Assembly: GCF_052076105.1 (NCBI RefSeq)
Contig: NZ_CP197245.1
Coordinates: 3,286,001 to 3,350,000, forward strand
Length of the DNA: 64,000 nt
Direction: 5' to 3'
DNA from: Tardiphaga sp052076105
GTDB taxonomy: Bacteria; Pseudomonadota; Alphaproteobacteria; Rhizobiales; Xanthobacteraceae
Of this stretch, positions 45,029 to 53,517 are shown piece by piece. The notes beneath the pieces were generated by a model. It was not told the DNA's origin. It searched no databases and was given only the letters and a program-made list of their open reading frames with translations. Positions within the stretch are counted from its first letter, which is position 1. The number at the start of each line of letters is the position of its first letter. The translations under genes were made by a program, and so were the position numbers.

Positions 45029-45736
45029 GATCAGCTGCGCCTGACGCGCGATCATCTTTTCAACCGCATAATAGGACGAGCTTGCGGTCGATGTCGTAGA
45101 TGACGCTGGCACGGCCGAGGTCGACGTCACCGTCGACCCGTCGGCATATGTGATCGATGTCGTGGTGCTGCCATCCGCATTCACCGTGGTCGATGTGGTC
45201 GAGCCGGTGGTATCGGACCCGCCACCAGCGCCACCGCCCATACCGCCGCCACCGGCGTGATGTCCCTTGCCGGAGCCCTTCAGCGCCGAGCTCAGTTCGT
45301 CCTGGCTGACCGATCCGTCGCCATCCTTGTCGAGCTTGGCGAACACCTTGTCGGCATTCTCCACATTGGTGCCACCGGCGCCGAGCTTGTCCTCGAATTC
45401 CGCCTTGCTGATCCCGCCGCTGCCGTCGCCGTCGAGCTGCGCAAACAGGCTCTTCAGCGCGTCCGACCGGCTCTTCGAAGACGACGAGACCGACTGGCTC
45501 TGCGCATCCAGCAGCGCGCTCATGGTGCTGGCCGAGATTGAGGTCGAGGATGACGAACTCGTGCTCGATGTCGAACCCGACGAACTGGTCTGCGACGTCG
45601 TGTTGGAGACATTGAAGAGGCTCGCCGCCGATTGCGTGAAGCCGGTGGTCGGCTTCGATGCAGTCGTCTTCGACTTCGACGTGAGCGCCTGCAGCGCATC
45701 CAGTGCAGACGAGGCAAGACCGAGGGCCTGCAACAT
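44993..45736 (-). CDS. EF-hand domain protein, Ser/Thr-rich
   Basis: 247 residues from ATG 45736 (AGGAG upstream). A Ser/Thr-rich N-terminal third (SSSGSTSSTSSSSSTS) precedes two EF-hands: DGDGSGGISKAEF (~102-114) and DKDGDGSVSQDEL (~132-144), both with the full set of acidic ligands. Then a Gly-rich stretch (GKGHHAGGGGMGGGAGG) and a Thr/Ser-rich tail. No signal peptide is seen. Calcium binding is likely; the role is unknown. Convergent overlap with KTSC. Confidence 0.88.
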   Translation of the reverse strand: MLQALGLASSALDALQALTSKSKTTASKPTTGFTQSAASLFNVSNTTSQTSSSGSTSSTSSSSSTSISASTMSALLDAQSQSVSSSSKSRSDALKSLFAQLDGDGSGGISKAEFEDKLGAGGTNVENADKVFAKLDKDGDGSVSQDELSSALKGSGKGHHAGGGGMGGGAGGGSDTTGSTTSTTVNADGSTTTSITYADGSTVTSTSAVPASSTTSTASSSYYAVEKMIARQAQLISNMKSTLAISA

Positions 45737-45994
45737 CGCGTGTCTCCTGCTCATGCCGCATCCGCGGCGGAATTCCCTGCAAGGATTTCAGCAAGCCGCG
45801 TGCCAGCAAAAAAACATCGAAAAAACAACGCCCGACATCCAAGGCCGCATCCATATGCCTCGGCAAATCATGCCGCCGCGGCAGAACTTGCCGACAAACG
45901 GCGGGGATGGCGCTATGCTGCCCGCAGCGTTGCCGTGATGCGTCACGCATGTTACCCGACCGCTTTGTCACTCTGACGTGCCCAGGAAAACCCG

Positions 45995-46696
45995 ATGTCC
46001 CAGAGCTTCACGCCCCGCCCGCTGGTGATCGCCCCGTCCATTCTGGCGGCCGATTTCGCCAAGCTTGGCGAAGAGGTCCGTGCGGTCGATACCGCCGGTG
46101 CCGACTGGATGCATCTCGACGTGATGGACGGCCATTTCGTGCCGAACATTTCCTACGGCCCCGACGTCATCAAGGCGATGCGCCCGCACACGACAAAGAT
46201 CTTCGACGCGCATCTGATGATCGCACCATGCGATCCCTATCTCGAAGCCTTCGCCAAGGCCGGCTGCGATCACATCACCGTTCATGCCGAGGCGGGTCCG
46301 CATCTGCATCGCTCGCTGCAGGCGATCCGCAACCTCGGCAAGAAGGCCGGCGTCTCACTCAATCCCGGCACGCCCATCTCGGCCATCGAATATGTAATCG
46401 ACCTCGTCGATCTCGTGCTGGTGATGTCGGTCAATCCCGGCTTCGGCGGTCAGGCCTTCATTCCGTCCGCGCTCGGCAAGATCTCGGACCTGCGCGCCAT
46501 GACGGCGGGTCGGCCGATCGACATCGAAGTCGATGGCGGTGTGTCCGCTGCAGTGGCCGGGCAACTCGCCGCAGCAGGTGCCAATGCGTTCGTCGCCGGC
46601 TCGGCCGTGTTCAAGGGCGGCACGGTGGAGAGCTACAAGGCGAATATCGACGGCATCCGCGCGGCAGCGGCGAATGCCCGCGGCGAGATGGTTTAA
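45995..46696 (+). CDS. rpe: Ribulose-phosphate 3-epimerase
   Basis: 233 residues, TIM barrel. Catalytic Asp and metal His lie in WMHLDVMDGHFVPN (~34-47), with FDAHLMI, VMSVNPGFGGQAF and IEVDGGVS. It interconverts ribulose 5-phosphate and xylulose 5-phosphate in the pentose-phosphate and Calvin cycles. A degenerate second copy of its 3' coding end is found at 47547-47671, beyond the next gene. Confidence 0.96.
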   Translation: MSQSFTPRPLVIAPSILAADFAKLGEEVRAVDTAGADWMHLDVMDGHFVPNISYGPDVIKAMRPHTTKIFDAHLMIAPCDPYLEAFAKAGCDHITVHAEAGPHLHRSLQAIRNLGKKAGVSLNPGTPISAIEYVIDLVDLVLVMSVNPGFGGQAFIPSALGKISDLRAMTAGRPIDIEVDGGVSAAVAGQLAAAGANAFVAGSAVFKGGTVESYKANIDGIRAAAANARGEMV

Positions 46697-46745
46697 AGTC
46701 TCCTCGCCCGCGTGAACTTTCGGTCGCCATGCGCGACCAACGCCC

Positions 46746-47534
46746 ATGACACATCCATGGATCATGGGCGCGCGGCGCGCCTTCGCTATCGCTCTGCTTC
46801 CCATCGCCCTGCTGAGCACTGCTCACGCCGGCGACGCGGCGGCGCGAAAAGTCATCGGCTTCTCGCCGGACGGCGCGCATTTCGCTTTCGAGCAATATAC
46901 CCAACTCTATGACGCCACCGAGATCGTCGCCGACATTCAGGTGATCGACACAAGCAAGGACGATTTCGTCAAGGGCTCGCCCTTCTCCATCCGCACCAAA
47001 GACGATGACGAGCGCGAGGTCGATGCCGTGCGCGCCGAACTGATGGCGAAGGCAAAGCCGCTGCTCGACAAGCTCGTGGTCACGGAGCCCGGCACACGCT
47101 TCGCCGGCAAGCCATCGATGGATCTCGACGAGATCGGCATCTATCAGATGGACCCGAAGCCGCTTGCCACCACGCAATCCATCGCTTTGCCCGATGGTCG
47201 CAAGCTGACACTCACTTTATCCGATCAGGCGCTCGGCAAGGCATCCTGCTACGGCGCAGGCGGCCGCGGCACCTATGGGAGCGTCATCGTCACCGGCGTG
47301 AAACTGCAACTGAGCATCGATAGCGCCGCGCCCATCACCCTGCAGCAGGACAAGCAACTGCCGAAACGCCGCCGCTGCGTGACGGCTTACGGTATCGCAG
47401 AGGCCTATCATCACCAGGCCAAGGACGGCACGCAGTCGCTGGCGGTATTGGTGGAGACCGTGGACGCGCATGAATTCCACGCGGGGCCGAACCGGCGGTT
47501 CATGGCGGTAACGACGAAACTGCCGAAGCTTTAG
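46746..47534 (+). CDS. DUF2259 secreted protein
   Basis: 262 residues with a signal peptide (FAIALLPIALLSTAHAG). Mature landmarks: VIGFSPDGAHFAFEQYTQLYD, QVIDTSKDDFVKGSP, GKASCYGAGGRGTYG, and AEAYHHQAKDGTQSLAVLVE. DUF2259 proteins are periplasmic and of unknown function. It starts 50 nt after rpe on the same strand, so co-transcription is possible. It lies between rpe and the rpe remnant. Confidence 0.88.
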   Translation: MTHPWIMGARRAFAIALLPIALLSTAHAGDAAARKVIGFSPDGAHFAFEQYTQLYDATEIVADIQVIDTSKDDFVKGSPFSIRTKDDDEREVDAVRAELMAKAKPLLDKLVVTEPGTRFAGKPSMDLDEIGIYQMDPKPLATTQSIALPDGRKLTLTLSDQALGKASCYGAGGRGTYGSVIVTGVKLQLSIDSAAPITLQQDKQLPKRRRCVTAYGIAEAYHHQAKDGTQSLAVLVETVDAHEFHAGPNRRFMAVTTKLPKL

Positions 47535-47546
47535 GGTATCGGCCAA

Positions 47547-47671
47547 CGAATTGGATGGCGACGTCTTGGCGGCGGTGGCAGCCGAACTCGCAGGGCGGGA
47601 CGGCAAAAAGCAACAAGGCGAATATCGACGAGATCAGGAGCGCGGCGACGAAAGCACGCGAGGAGACGTAG
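47547..47671 (+). pseudogene. Degenerate copy of the 3' end of rpe
   Basis: Read in one frame, 47555 onward gives DGDVLAAVAAELA, matching DGGVSAAVAGQLA of Rpe; about 45 codons of the barrel are then missing and the frame shifts, after which NKANIDEIRSAATKAREET ends at TAG 47669-47671, matching YKANIDGIRAAAANARGEM at the very end of Rpe. The DNA also matches in places (AAGGCGAATATCGACG). There is no start or full domain. This is the relic of a second rpe copy or of a partial duplication spanning DUF2259. Confidence 0.75.
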
Positions 47672-47702
47672 CCTGAAGACGAGGACTCAGATAGCGAGCC
47701 TC

Positions 47703-48161
47703 ATGCAATCCCATGAGGTCACCGTGCATATCCGTCTGCTCTCGTTCCTTGCTATCTTTGTTTGCCTGACCGGCTCCGCTGCCTTCGCTGCCGCTTTGCC
47801 GGTCGATGACCCCGATCGCTTCGCGAATGAAACCTTTACACTCATCAGCCAGAACAAATTCCACGACGCCGCGCACAAAATTGCAGAAACGGTCGGGGAA
47901 CCTAAATTTGAAAAGCAGATGGAGCGTGGGCTGAAGGCAATCGAGGGCAGGAAATTCGACTTCGGCAAAAAGGTCTACGACAAGGAATACAACGGAGCCC
48001 TGCGCCAGATCATCTATGTCTCCTACTTTGAAAAAACCGGATTCATCTACTTTCGCTTTACGTATAAAATGACCAGCAGGGGCTGGTTTCTCACCGACTT
48101 CCTGTTCAAGGACGGTGGATCAGGCCTCTTCCCGAAAGGCTTCATCGAAGAGCCGTCGTAA
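47703..48161 (+). CDS. Hypothetical secreted protein
   Basis: 152 residues (or 146 from GTG 47721, which has GAGG just upstream). A clear signal peptide, LLSFLAIFVCLTGSAAFAAA, is followed by ~120 residues with DPDRFANETFTLISQNKFHDAA and FIYFRFTYKMTSRGWFLTDF. No recognised family. The compact alpha/beta appearance resembles small periplasmic proteins with a DUF4864-like core, but this is not secure. Confidence 0.7.
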   Translation: MQSHEVTVHIRLLSFLAIFVCLTGSAAFAAALPVDDPDRFANETFTLISQNKFHDAAHKIAETVGEPKFEKQMERGLKAIEGRKFDFGKKVYDKEYNGALRQIIYVSYFEKTGFIYFRFTYKMTSRGWFLTDFLFKDGGSGLFPKGFIEEPS

Positions 48162-48380
48162 AGTCTCACGAACGAGCGTAGCCCGGAACGAAGCGACCTG
48201 CGGGATTACTGTCACGGAACGCCCCCGTCTTGCCGAACTGATGCGGTGACGGCCTGAACGAGACGGCTGCCAGAGGGGTAAATTCCGCAGGAAAATCAGT
48301 CCTCCGGACGCTTCTGAGGTGGTTTCCCCCGCCCCGATCTGCTAAAGCGCGGCGTAACCCCTGACATTGCAGAGACGCCG
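48162..48380. other. 219-bp spacer upstream of purB with repeat-like tract
   Basis: Contains GCGTAGCCCGGAACGAAGCG (48177-48196), similar to a short dispersed repeat seen in Bradyrhizobium relatives, and a GC-rich leader. No gene. Confidence 0.4.
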
Positions 48381-49688
48381 ATGATCCCGCGCTATACCCG
48401 TCCCGAAATGGCCTCCATCTGGGAGCCGCAGACCCGCTTCAAGATCTGGTTCGAGATCGAGGCGCATGCCGCCGATGCGCTGGCGGAACTGGGCACCATT
48501 CCGAAGGATGCGGCGAAGACGATCTGGGCCAAGGCCAAGGACGCCACCTTCAATGTGGAGCGCATCGACGAGATCGAGCGCGAGACCAAGCATGACGTGA
48601 TCGCGTTCCTGACACATCTGGCCGAGATCGTCGGCCCGGAAGCGCGTTTCGTGCATCAGGGCATGACCTCGTCGGACGTGCTCGACACCTGCCTCAACGT
48701 TCAGCTCACGCGCTGCGCTGATATCCTGATCGCTGATATCGATCGCCTGCTCGCCGCGCTGAAAACCCGCGCGTTCGAGCACAAGATGACGCCGACCATC
48801 GGCCGCTCCCACGGCATCCATGCCGAGCCGGTCACGTTCGGCCTCAAGCTCGCTTATGCCTATGCCGAATTCACCCGCAACCGCGAGCGTCTCGTCGCCG
48901 CGCGCAAGGAAGTCGCGACCTGCGCGATCTCCGGCGCCGTCGGCACCTTTGCGCAGATCGATCCGCGCGTTGAAGAACATGTCGCCAAGGCCATGGGCCT
49001 CGTGCCGGAGCCGATCTCGACCCAGGTGATCCCGCGTGACCGCCACGCGATGTTCTTCGCGACGCTCGGCGTCATCGCCTCGTCGATGGAGCGTCTTGCC
49101 GTCGAGATCCGCCACATGCAGCGCACCGAAGTGCTGGAAGCCGAGGAGTTCTTCTCGGAAGGCCAGAAGGGCTCGTCGGCGATGCCGCACAAGCGTAACC
49201 CGGTGCTCACCGAGAACATCACCGGCCTGTCGCGCATGGTGCGCGCCTATGTGACGCCGGCGCTGGAAAACGTCGTGCTGTGGCACGAGCGCGATATCTC
49301 GCACTCCTCCGCCGAGCGCATGTTCGGCCCGGACGCCACCGTGACGCTCGACTTTGCGCTCAACCGCATGGCCGGTGTGATCGAGAAGCTCCTGGTCTAT
49401 CCCGCCAACATGCAGAAGAATCTCGACCGTCTCGGCGGCCTCGTGCATTCGCAGCGCGTACTGATCGCGCTGACGCAGAAGGGCGCATCGCGCGAGGACA
49501 GCTACAAGATGGTCCAGCGCAACGCCATGCCGGTCTGGCGCGGCGAAGGCGACTTCCAGACGCTGCTGAAGAACGATCCCGAGGTGAAGAAGTATCTCAC
49601 CGACGACGAGATCGCCGAGAAGTTCGACCTCGGCTATCACCTCAAGCATGTGGACACGATCTTCAAGCGCGTGTTTGGCGCAAGCTGA
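48381..49688 (+). CDS. purB: Adenylosuccinate lyase
   Basis: 435 residues. The superfamily signature is GSSAMPHKRNPVLTEN (~262-277) and HQGMTSSDVLDTC (~94-106) holds a catalytic His region. PurB catalyses two steps of purine synthesis: SAICAR to AICAR plus fumarate and adenylosuccinate to AMP. Length matches the short alphaproteobacterial type. Followed by the MOSC gene at 7 nt, apparently co-transcribed. Confidence 0.96.
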   Translation: MIPRYTRPEMASIWEPQTRFKIWFEIEAHAADALAELGTIPKDAAKTIWAKAKDATFNVERIDEIERETKHDVIAFLTHLAEIVGPEARFVHQGMTSSDVLDTCLNVQLTRCADILIADIDRLLAALKTRAFEHKMTPTIGRSHGIHAEPVTFGLKLAYAYAEFTRNRERLVAARKEVATCAISGAVGTFAQIDPRVEEHVAKAMGLVPEPISTQVIPRDRHAMFFATLGVIASSMERLAVEIRHMQRTEVLEAEEFFSEGQKGSSAMPHKRNPVLTENITGLSRMVRAYVTPALENVVLWHERDISHSSAERMFGPDATVTLDFALNRMAGVIEKLLVYPANMQKNLDRLGGLVHSQRVLIALTQKGASREDSYKMVQRNAMPVWRGEGDFQTLLKNDPEVKKYLTDDEIAEKFDLGYHLKHVDTIFKRVFGAS

Positions 49689-49695
49689 TCGAACG

Positions 49696-50235
49696 ATGAG
49701 CCGCGTCGCCGCCGTATGCCTGCGGCGCGGCCATCACTTCAGCAAGACACCCAGCTTAAGCATTCGCCTGCTCGCCGGCCTCGGCGTCGAAGGCGACGGC
49801 CATATGGGCGCATTGGTGCAGCACCGCTACGACCGCCACCGCGATCCCGCCAGGCCGAACCTGCGCCAGGTGCATCTGATCCCGTCCGAGCTGTTCGACG
49901 AATTGCGCGCCAAGGACTTCACGATCCAGCCCGGCGACCTCGGCGAGAACATCACCACATCGGGGATCGACCTCGCAACACTGCCGACCGGCACGCGGCT
50001 GCAACTCGGCGCGAGTGCCGTGATCGAACTGACCGGCCTGCGTGAGCCCTGTGTGCTGATGGATCGCTTTCAGCAGGGATTGAAGGCTGCGACGCAAGAT
50101 CGCGACGCGGACGGCCGCGCCGTCCACAAAGCCGGCGTGATGGCGATCGTGGTGTCGGATGGCGAGGTGGCGGCGGGTGATGAGATCGGCGTCGAGCTGC
50201 CTAACGGCACGCCGCAGCCTTTGGAACCAGTGTAG
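49696..50235 (+). CDS. MOSC domain protein
   Basis: 179 residues, one MOSC domain. GLGVEGDGHMG, LRQVHLIPSELFDEL, GDLGENITTSGIDLATLP and LTGLREPCVLMDRFQ, whose Cys is the conserved sulfur-carrying residue. MOSC proteins bind or transfer sulfur, often to the Mo cofactor (YiiM, MOCS). The Cox cluster with XdhC is 18 kb away, so a link is speculative. It is 7 nt after purB. Confidence 0.9.
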   Translation: MSRVAAVCLRRGHHFSKTPSLSIRLLAGLGVEGDGHMGALVQHRYDRHRDPARPNLRQVHLIPSELFDELRAKDFTIQPGDLGENITTSGIDLATLPTGTRLQLGASAVIELTGLREPCVLMDRFQQGLKAATQDRDADGRAVHKAGVMAIVVSDGEVAAGDEIGVELPNGTPQPLEPV

Positions 50236-50263
50236 CAACCACGAGCGCGGTGCGCTCCCTGTC

Positions 50264-50280
50264 CCCCGCTCTGCGCGGGG
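50264..50280. repeat. Short CCCCGC/GCGGGG hairpin repeat
   Basis: A diverged relative of the palindrome at 42803-42836 (core CTCCCCGC...GCGGGGAGAGG). It lies between MOSC and murI. Confidence 0.45.
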
Positions 50281-50379
50281 AGAGGTAAGAAGCGTCCCTT
50301 CCCGAAAAAGCCCGAATGCCCCTGTCTTGATTGCCGGACCCGCAGCAACCCCGCAGTAACCATCCTCCCCTAGGCTCTG

Positions 50380-51174
50380 ATGATGCCCACGCGTCCCACC
50401 ATCCTTGTGTTCGACTCCGGTCTCGGCGGCCTCACCGTCCAGCGCGAGATTGCGAAGGCGCGTCCGGATGCCCGCTACGTCTATGTGGCGGATGACGCAT
50501 TCTTTCCCTACGGCCAGCACACCGAGGAGGCGCTGATCGGCCGCGTGGTGCCGCTGATGGGCGAGCTGATTGCTGCGCACCGGCCGGACCTCGTGGTGAT
50601 CGCCTGCAACACAGCCTCGACACTGGTGCTCACCCATCTGCGCGCCGCCTATGCCGTGCCCTTCGTCGGCACTGTGCCCGCGATCAAGCCGGCCTGCGCG
50701 CGCTCGATCAGCAAGCGCGTCTCCGTGCTCGGCACATCGGGCACCGTGAAGCGCGAATATACCCAGACGCTGATCCGCGAATTCGGCGGTGGCTGCATCG
50801 TTACGCTGGTCGGCTCCGCCGAACTCGCCGCACTGGCGGAAGGCGCACTCGGTGGCCAGGGCATCGACGACGCCGATCTGTTTCGCGAGATCGCGCCCTG
50901 CTTCGTGCAGGATGCCGCCGGTGCCCGCACCGACACGATCGTGCTGGCTTGCACGCATTACCCGCTGTTGCTCGACCACCTCAATCGCATCGCGCCGTGG
51001 CCCGTTGCATGGATCGATCCGGCGCCGGCGATTGCGCGCCGCGTGGTCGGCCTGATCGGAGATCATCAGCCCGGCGTGCCGCCCGGCGATGCCGTGCTGC
51101 TCTACACCTCCGGCAAGCGCCATGCATGGCCGGAAGCACTCGCGCCATTCTTCGGCGGACAGGTCGCGGCATAA
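50380..51174 (+). CDS. murI: Glutamate racemase
   Basis: 264 residues. The two catalytic Cys are in VIACNTASTLV (~70-80) and VLACTHYPLLL (~188-198); FDSGLGGLTV and VADDAFFPYG are also conserved. MurI makes D-Glu for peptidoglycan. ATG 50380 is one codon before a second ATG. Typical length; isolated gene. Confidence 0.96.
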   Translation: MMPTRPTILVFDSGLGGLTVQREIAKARPDARYVYVADDAFFPYGQHTEEALIGRVVPLMGELIAAHRPDLVVIACNTASTLVLTHLRAAYAVPFVGTVPAIKPACARSISKRVSVLGTSGTVKREYTQTLIREFGGGCIVTLVGSAELAALAEGALGGQGIDDADLFREIAPCFVQDAAGARTDTIVLACTHYPLLLDHLNRIAPWPVAWIDPAPAIARRVVGLIGDHQPGVPPGDAVLLYTSGKRHAWPEALAPFFGGQVAA

Positions 51175-51233
51175 GACGCCCTCGACAGTCGCTTGCGCAC
51201 TGGTAGTCTCCCGACTCCCAGGGAGGAAGAACA

Positions 51234-51617
51234 ATGCTCAAGAAAGTGATACTCGGTCTGACCATTGCGACGATTGCCGGCATCGGCACGGTCTCCGCAC
51301 AAGGCATCAAGCGTACACCGCTACAGAAGGTCGAATTCCCGGACGGCTACGAGACCGTCACCGCAATTGCCGAGATTCCGGTCGGCGGCGCATCGGGACG
51401 GCACACGCATCCCGGAGCCGAAACCGGCTATGTGCTGGAGGGTGAACTGGAGCTCGTGATTGACGGCAAGCCGCCGCTGAAATTGAAGGCCGGCGACAGC
51501 TATCAGATTCCCGCCGGCGCCGTGCACGATGCACGCGCGACCGGCGACAAGCCGATGAAGGTGCTCGGCGTCTATATTGTCACCAAGGGCAAGCCGCTCG
51601 CGGAAGCCGCCAAGTAA
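51234..51617 (+). CDS. Secreted cupin domain protein
   Basis: 127 residues with a signal peptide (KVILGLTIATIAGIGTVSA). One cupin: GGASGRHTHPGAETGYVLEGELEL (metal His-His-Glu in HTHPGAE) and QIPAGAVHDARATG for the second motif. A small periplasmic cupin, likely metal binding; enzyme activity unknown. GGGAGGA lies 10 nt before ATG. It is followed by the HpcH/HpaI aldolase. Confidence 0.9.
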   Translation: MLKKVILGLTIATIAGIGTVSAQGIKRTPLQKVEFPDGYETVTAIAEIPVGGASGRHTHPGAETGYVLEGELELVIDGKPPLKLKAGDSYQIPAGAVHDARATGDKPMKVLGVYIVTKGKPLAEAAK

Positions 51618-51637
51618 ATCGAAGGAATGCGCTGCAG

Positions 51638-52408
51638 ATGACGACCCCCGCGCCATTTCACGACCTCAAGCAGAAATGGCGCGAGGGGCGCCCCACTTTC
51701 GGGGCCATCGCCACCATCCCGTCGATCCAGACCGTGCGCATCATGGCGCAAACGCTCGACTGGATCATCGTCGATCTCGAACACGGCCCGATCGATCTCA
51801 ACACCGCCCACGGGATGATCATGGCCACCGCGGGCACGCCCTGCACACCGCTGGTGCGGGTCGCCGCCAACGAACCATGGCTGGCGAAAGCGCCGATGGA
51901 TTTCGGCGCCATGGGCATCAATTTCCCGATGATCAACAGCGCCGCCGACGCCGCGAAAGCCGTACGCAGCCTGCGCTATCCGCCTGATGGCGAGCGGCTG
52001 TGGGGACCGTTCCATGCGCCGTTCCGCTGGAACACCGGCATGCCCGACTATATGGCGCGCGCCGATGACAGCATGATCTGCATCATCACCATCGAGCATA
52101 TCGATGCCGTGAACCGGATCGACGAGATCATGGCCACTCCGGGCATCGACATCGCCGTGATCGGCGTCGGTGACCTCGCAACATCCATCGGCAAACGCGG
52201 CCAGCCGGGCGATCCCGAGGTGCAGGCGCTGGTCGCCAAAGCCGAGGCGGGAATCCTCAAAAACGGTGTCCCGCTGGGCGGCGCAGCGCTGAATGCCGAT
52301 ATGGGCAATGCCATGATCGAACGGGGCTATGTGGCCCTGGCGCTGGGATTCGACTGGTCACTGTTCCAGCGCGGAATCGCCGCCGGATTCGAGGGTATCA
52401 GGCGGTAA
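51638..52408 (+). CDS. HpcH/HpaI aldolase family protein
   Basis: 256 residues. TIM-barrel class II aldolase signatures: WIIVDLEHGPIDL (metal Glu), FGAMGINFPMINSAADAAKA, GERLWGPFHA, IEHIDAVNRIDEI and IGVGDLATSIG. Relatives cleave 2-keto-3-deoxy-glucarate or 4-hydroxy-2-oxo-heptanedioate. It could feed sugar-acid or aromatic breakdown. No partner genes beside it except the cupin. Confidence 0.9.
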   Translation: MTTPAPFHDLKQKWREGRPTFGAIATIPSIQTVRIMAQTLDWIIVDLEHGPIDLNTAHGMIMATAGTPCTPLVRVAANEPWLAKAPMDFGAMGINFPMINSAADAAKAVRSLRYPPDGERLWGPFHAPFRWNTGMPDYMARADDSMICIITIEHIDAVNRIDEIMATPGIDIAVIGVGDLATSIGKRGQPGDPEVQALVAKAEAGILKNGVPLGGAALNADMGNAMIERGYVALALGFDWSLFQRGIAAGFEGIRR

Positions 52409-52409
52409 A

Positions 52410-52431
52410 CGACCCTTTCGAGGTCGATTTT
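52410..52431 (+). terminator. Weak terminator after the aldolase gene
   Basis: CGACC-ctttcga-GGTCG followed by ATTTT, starting 1 bp after the stop. Only 5 bp of stem, hence weak. Confidence 0.45.
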
Positions 52432-52493
52432 GCGCCAAAACCGGCCGGATTGGGGCTATAAGCCCGCCAAACGGCAAAAAGCCTGTCTTTCAA

Positions 52494-52522
52494 TTGACAT
52501 AACCGGGCTCTGCCCCTAGAAA
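52494..52522 (+). promoter_or_regulatory. Sigma-70-type promoter of rpsD
   Basis: TTGACA (52494-52499) and TAGAAA (52517-52522) are separated by 17 bp. Transcription would start near 52530, giving a leader of about 175 nt that begins with the strong hairpin at 52532. Confidence 0.75.
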
Positions 52523-52531
52523 CCGCCTTGC

Positions 52532-52555
52532 TCGCGGGCCGTTTTCGGCCCGCGA
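52532..52555 (+). promoter_or_regulatory. Leader hairpin at the 5' end of the rpsD transcript
   Basis: TCGCGGGCCG and CGGCCCGCGA form a perfect 10-bp stem with a TTTT loop, located at or just after the predicted transcription start. Such structures can stabilise mRNA or serve as ribosomal-protein control sites; autoregulation is not shown. Confidence 0.6.
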
Positions 52556-52705
52556 AGCGTTTCGCACCCGTGGTTCTCCTCCCAGCTTTGGGAATGAACC
52601 TGTCGGTGCCGAGATTTTCCAGACCTCTGTTTTCAGACCATGGACTGATCCCGGTACACAGGAGGGCGCGTCTCCTCACATCCACCATTAGCCATCGAGG
52701 ACGCG

Positions 52706-53323
52706 ATGACAAAGCGTAGTGAAGCCAAGTACAAAATCGACCGCCGTATGGGCCAGAACATTTGGGGTCGTCCCAAGTCTCCGGTCAACAAGCGTGAATA
52801 CGGCCCCGGCCAGCACGGCCAGCGCCGCAAGGGCAAGCTCTCCGACTTCGGCACGCAGCTGCGCGCCAAGCAGAAGCTGAAGGGCTATTACGCCAACATT
52901 TCCGAGCGCCAGTTCTACGCCGTGTATGTCGAGGCTTCGCGCCTCAAGGGCGACACCGGTGAGAACCTGATCGGCCTGCTCGAGCGCCGCCTCGACACCG
53001 TCGTGTATCGCGCCAAGTTCGTCTCCACCATGTTCGCGGCCCGTCAGTTCATCAACCACGGCCACGTCAAGGTGAATGGCAAGCGCGTCAACATTTCGAG
53101 CTACCTGGTCAAGGTCGGCGATGTCGTCGAGATCAAGGAAGCCTCCAAGCAGCTCGCTTTCGTTCTGGAAGCCAGCCAGCTCGGCGAGCGTGACGTTCCC
53201 GATTACGTCGAAACCGACCACAGCAAGATGACCGCCAAGTTCATCCGCATTCCGCAGCTGTCGGACGTTCCCTTCGCCGTGCAGATGGAACCGCATCTGA
53301 TCGTCGAATTCTATTCGCGCTAA
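52706..53323 (+). CDS. rpsD: 30S ribosomal protein S4
   Basis: 205 residues. TKRSEAKYKIDRRMGQNIWG at the N-terminus, the S4 RNA-binding fold with LERRLDTVVYRAKFVSTMFAARQFINHGHVKVNGKRVN (quote split: RRLDTVVYRAKF and VKVNGKRVNI), and C-terminal EFYSR. It binds 16S rRNA early in 30S assembly and fidelity control. It is monocistronic here, with its own promoter, ~180-nt leader and strong terminator. Alphaproteobacterial S4 lacks the zinc Cys, as seen. Confidence 0.98.
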   Translation: MTKRSEAKYKIDRRMGQNIWGRPKSPVNKREYGPGQHGQRRKGKLSDFGTQLRAKQKLKGYYANISERQFYAVYVEASRLKGDTGENLIGLLERRLDTVVYRAKFVSTMFAARQFINHGHVKVNGKRVNISSYLVKVGDVVEIKEASKQLAFVLEASQLGERDVPDYVETDHSKMTAKFIRIPQLSDVPFAVQMEPHLIVEFYSR

Positions 53324-53346
53324 TTTCTGACAGCGCTGACACAATC

Positions 53347-53375
53347 AAGGCCCCGGATTTTCCGGGGCCTTTTTT
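53347..53375 (+). terminator. Strong intrinsic terminator of rpsD
   Basis: AAGGCCCCGGA pairs with TCCGGGGCCTT around a TTT loop; T-run to 53375. 24 nt after the stop. Confidence 0.92.
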
Positions 53376-53413
53376 GTTGGGTGAACGCACCTCAGCATTC
53401 GCAAAAAAACGCC

Positions 53414-53501
53414 GTCATGGCCGGGCTTGTCCCGGCCATCCACGTCTTTAAGCTCGCGCCTCAAAGAAGACGTGGATGCCCGGGACAAGCCCGGGCATGA
53501 C
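53414..53501. repeat. 35-bp-arm palindromic intergenic repeat
   Basis: The left arm (53414-53448) starts GTCATGGCCGGGCTTGTC and ends CACGTCTT; the right arm (53467-53501) is its near-exact reverse complement. The element GTCATGCCCGGGCTTGTCCC is a repeat I recognise from Bradyrhizobium/Rhodopseudomonas intergenic regions. It begins 39 bp after the rpsD terminator and ends 17 bp before the aldolase start. Confidence 0.85.
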
Positions 53502-53517
53502 GACTGAGAGATTCTGT

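Noticed and set aside
48342..49649. 435-codon minus-strand frame opposite purB
   Set aside because: Mirrors the codon structure of purB, with no Shine-Dalgarno or recognisable domain.
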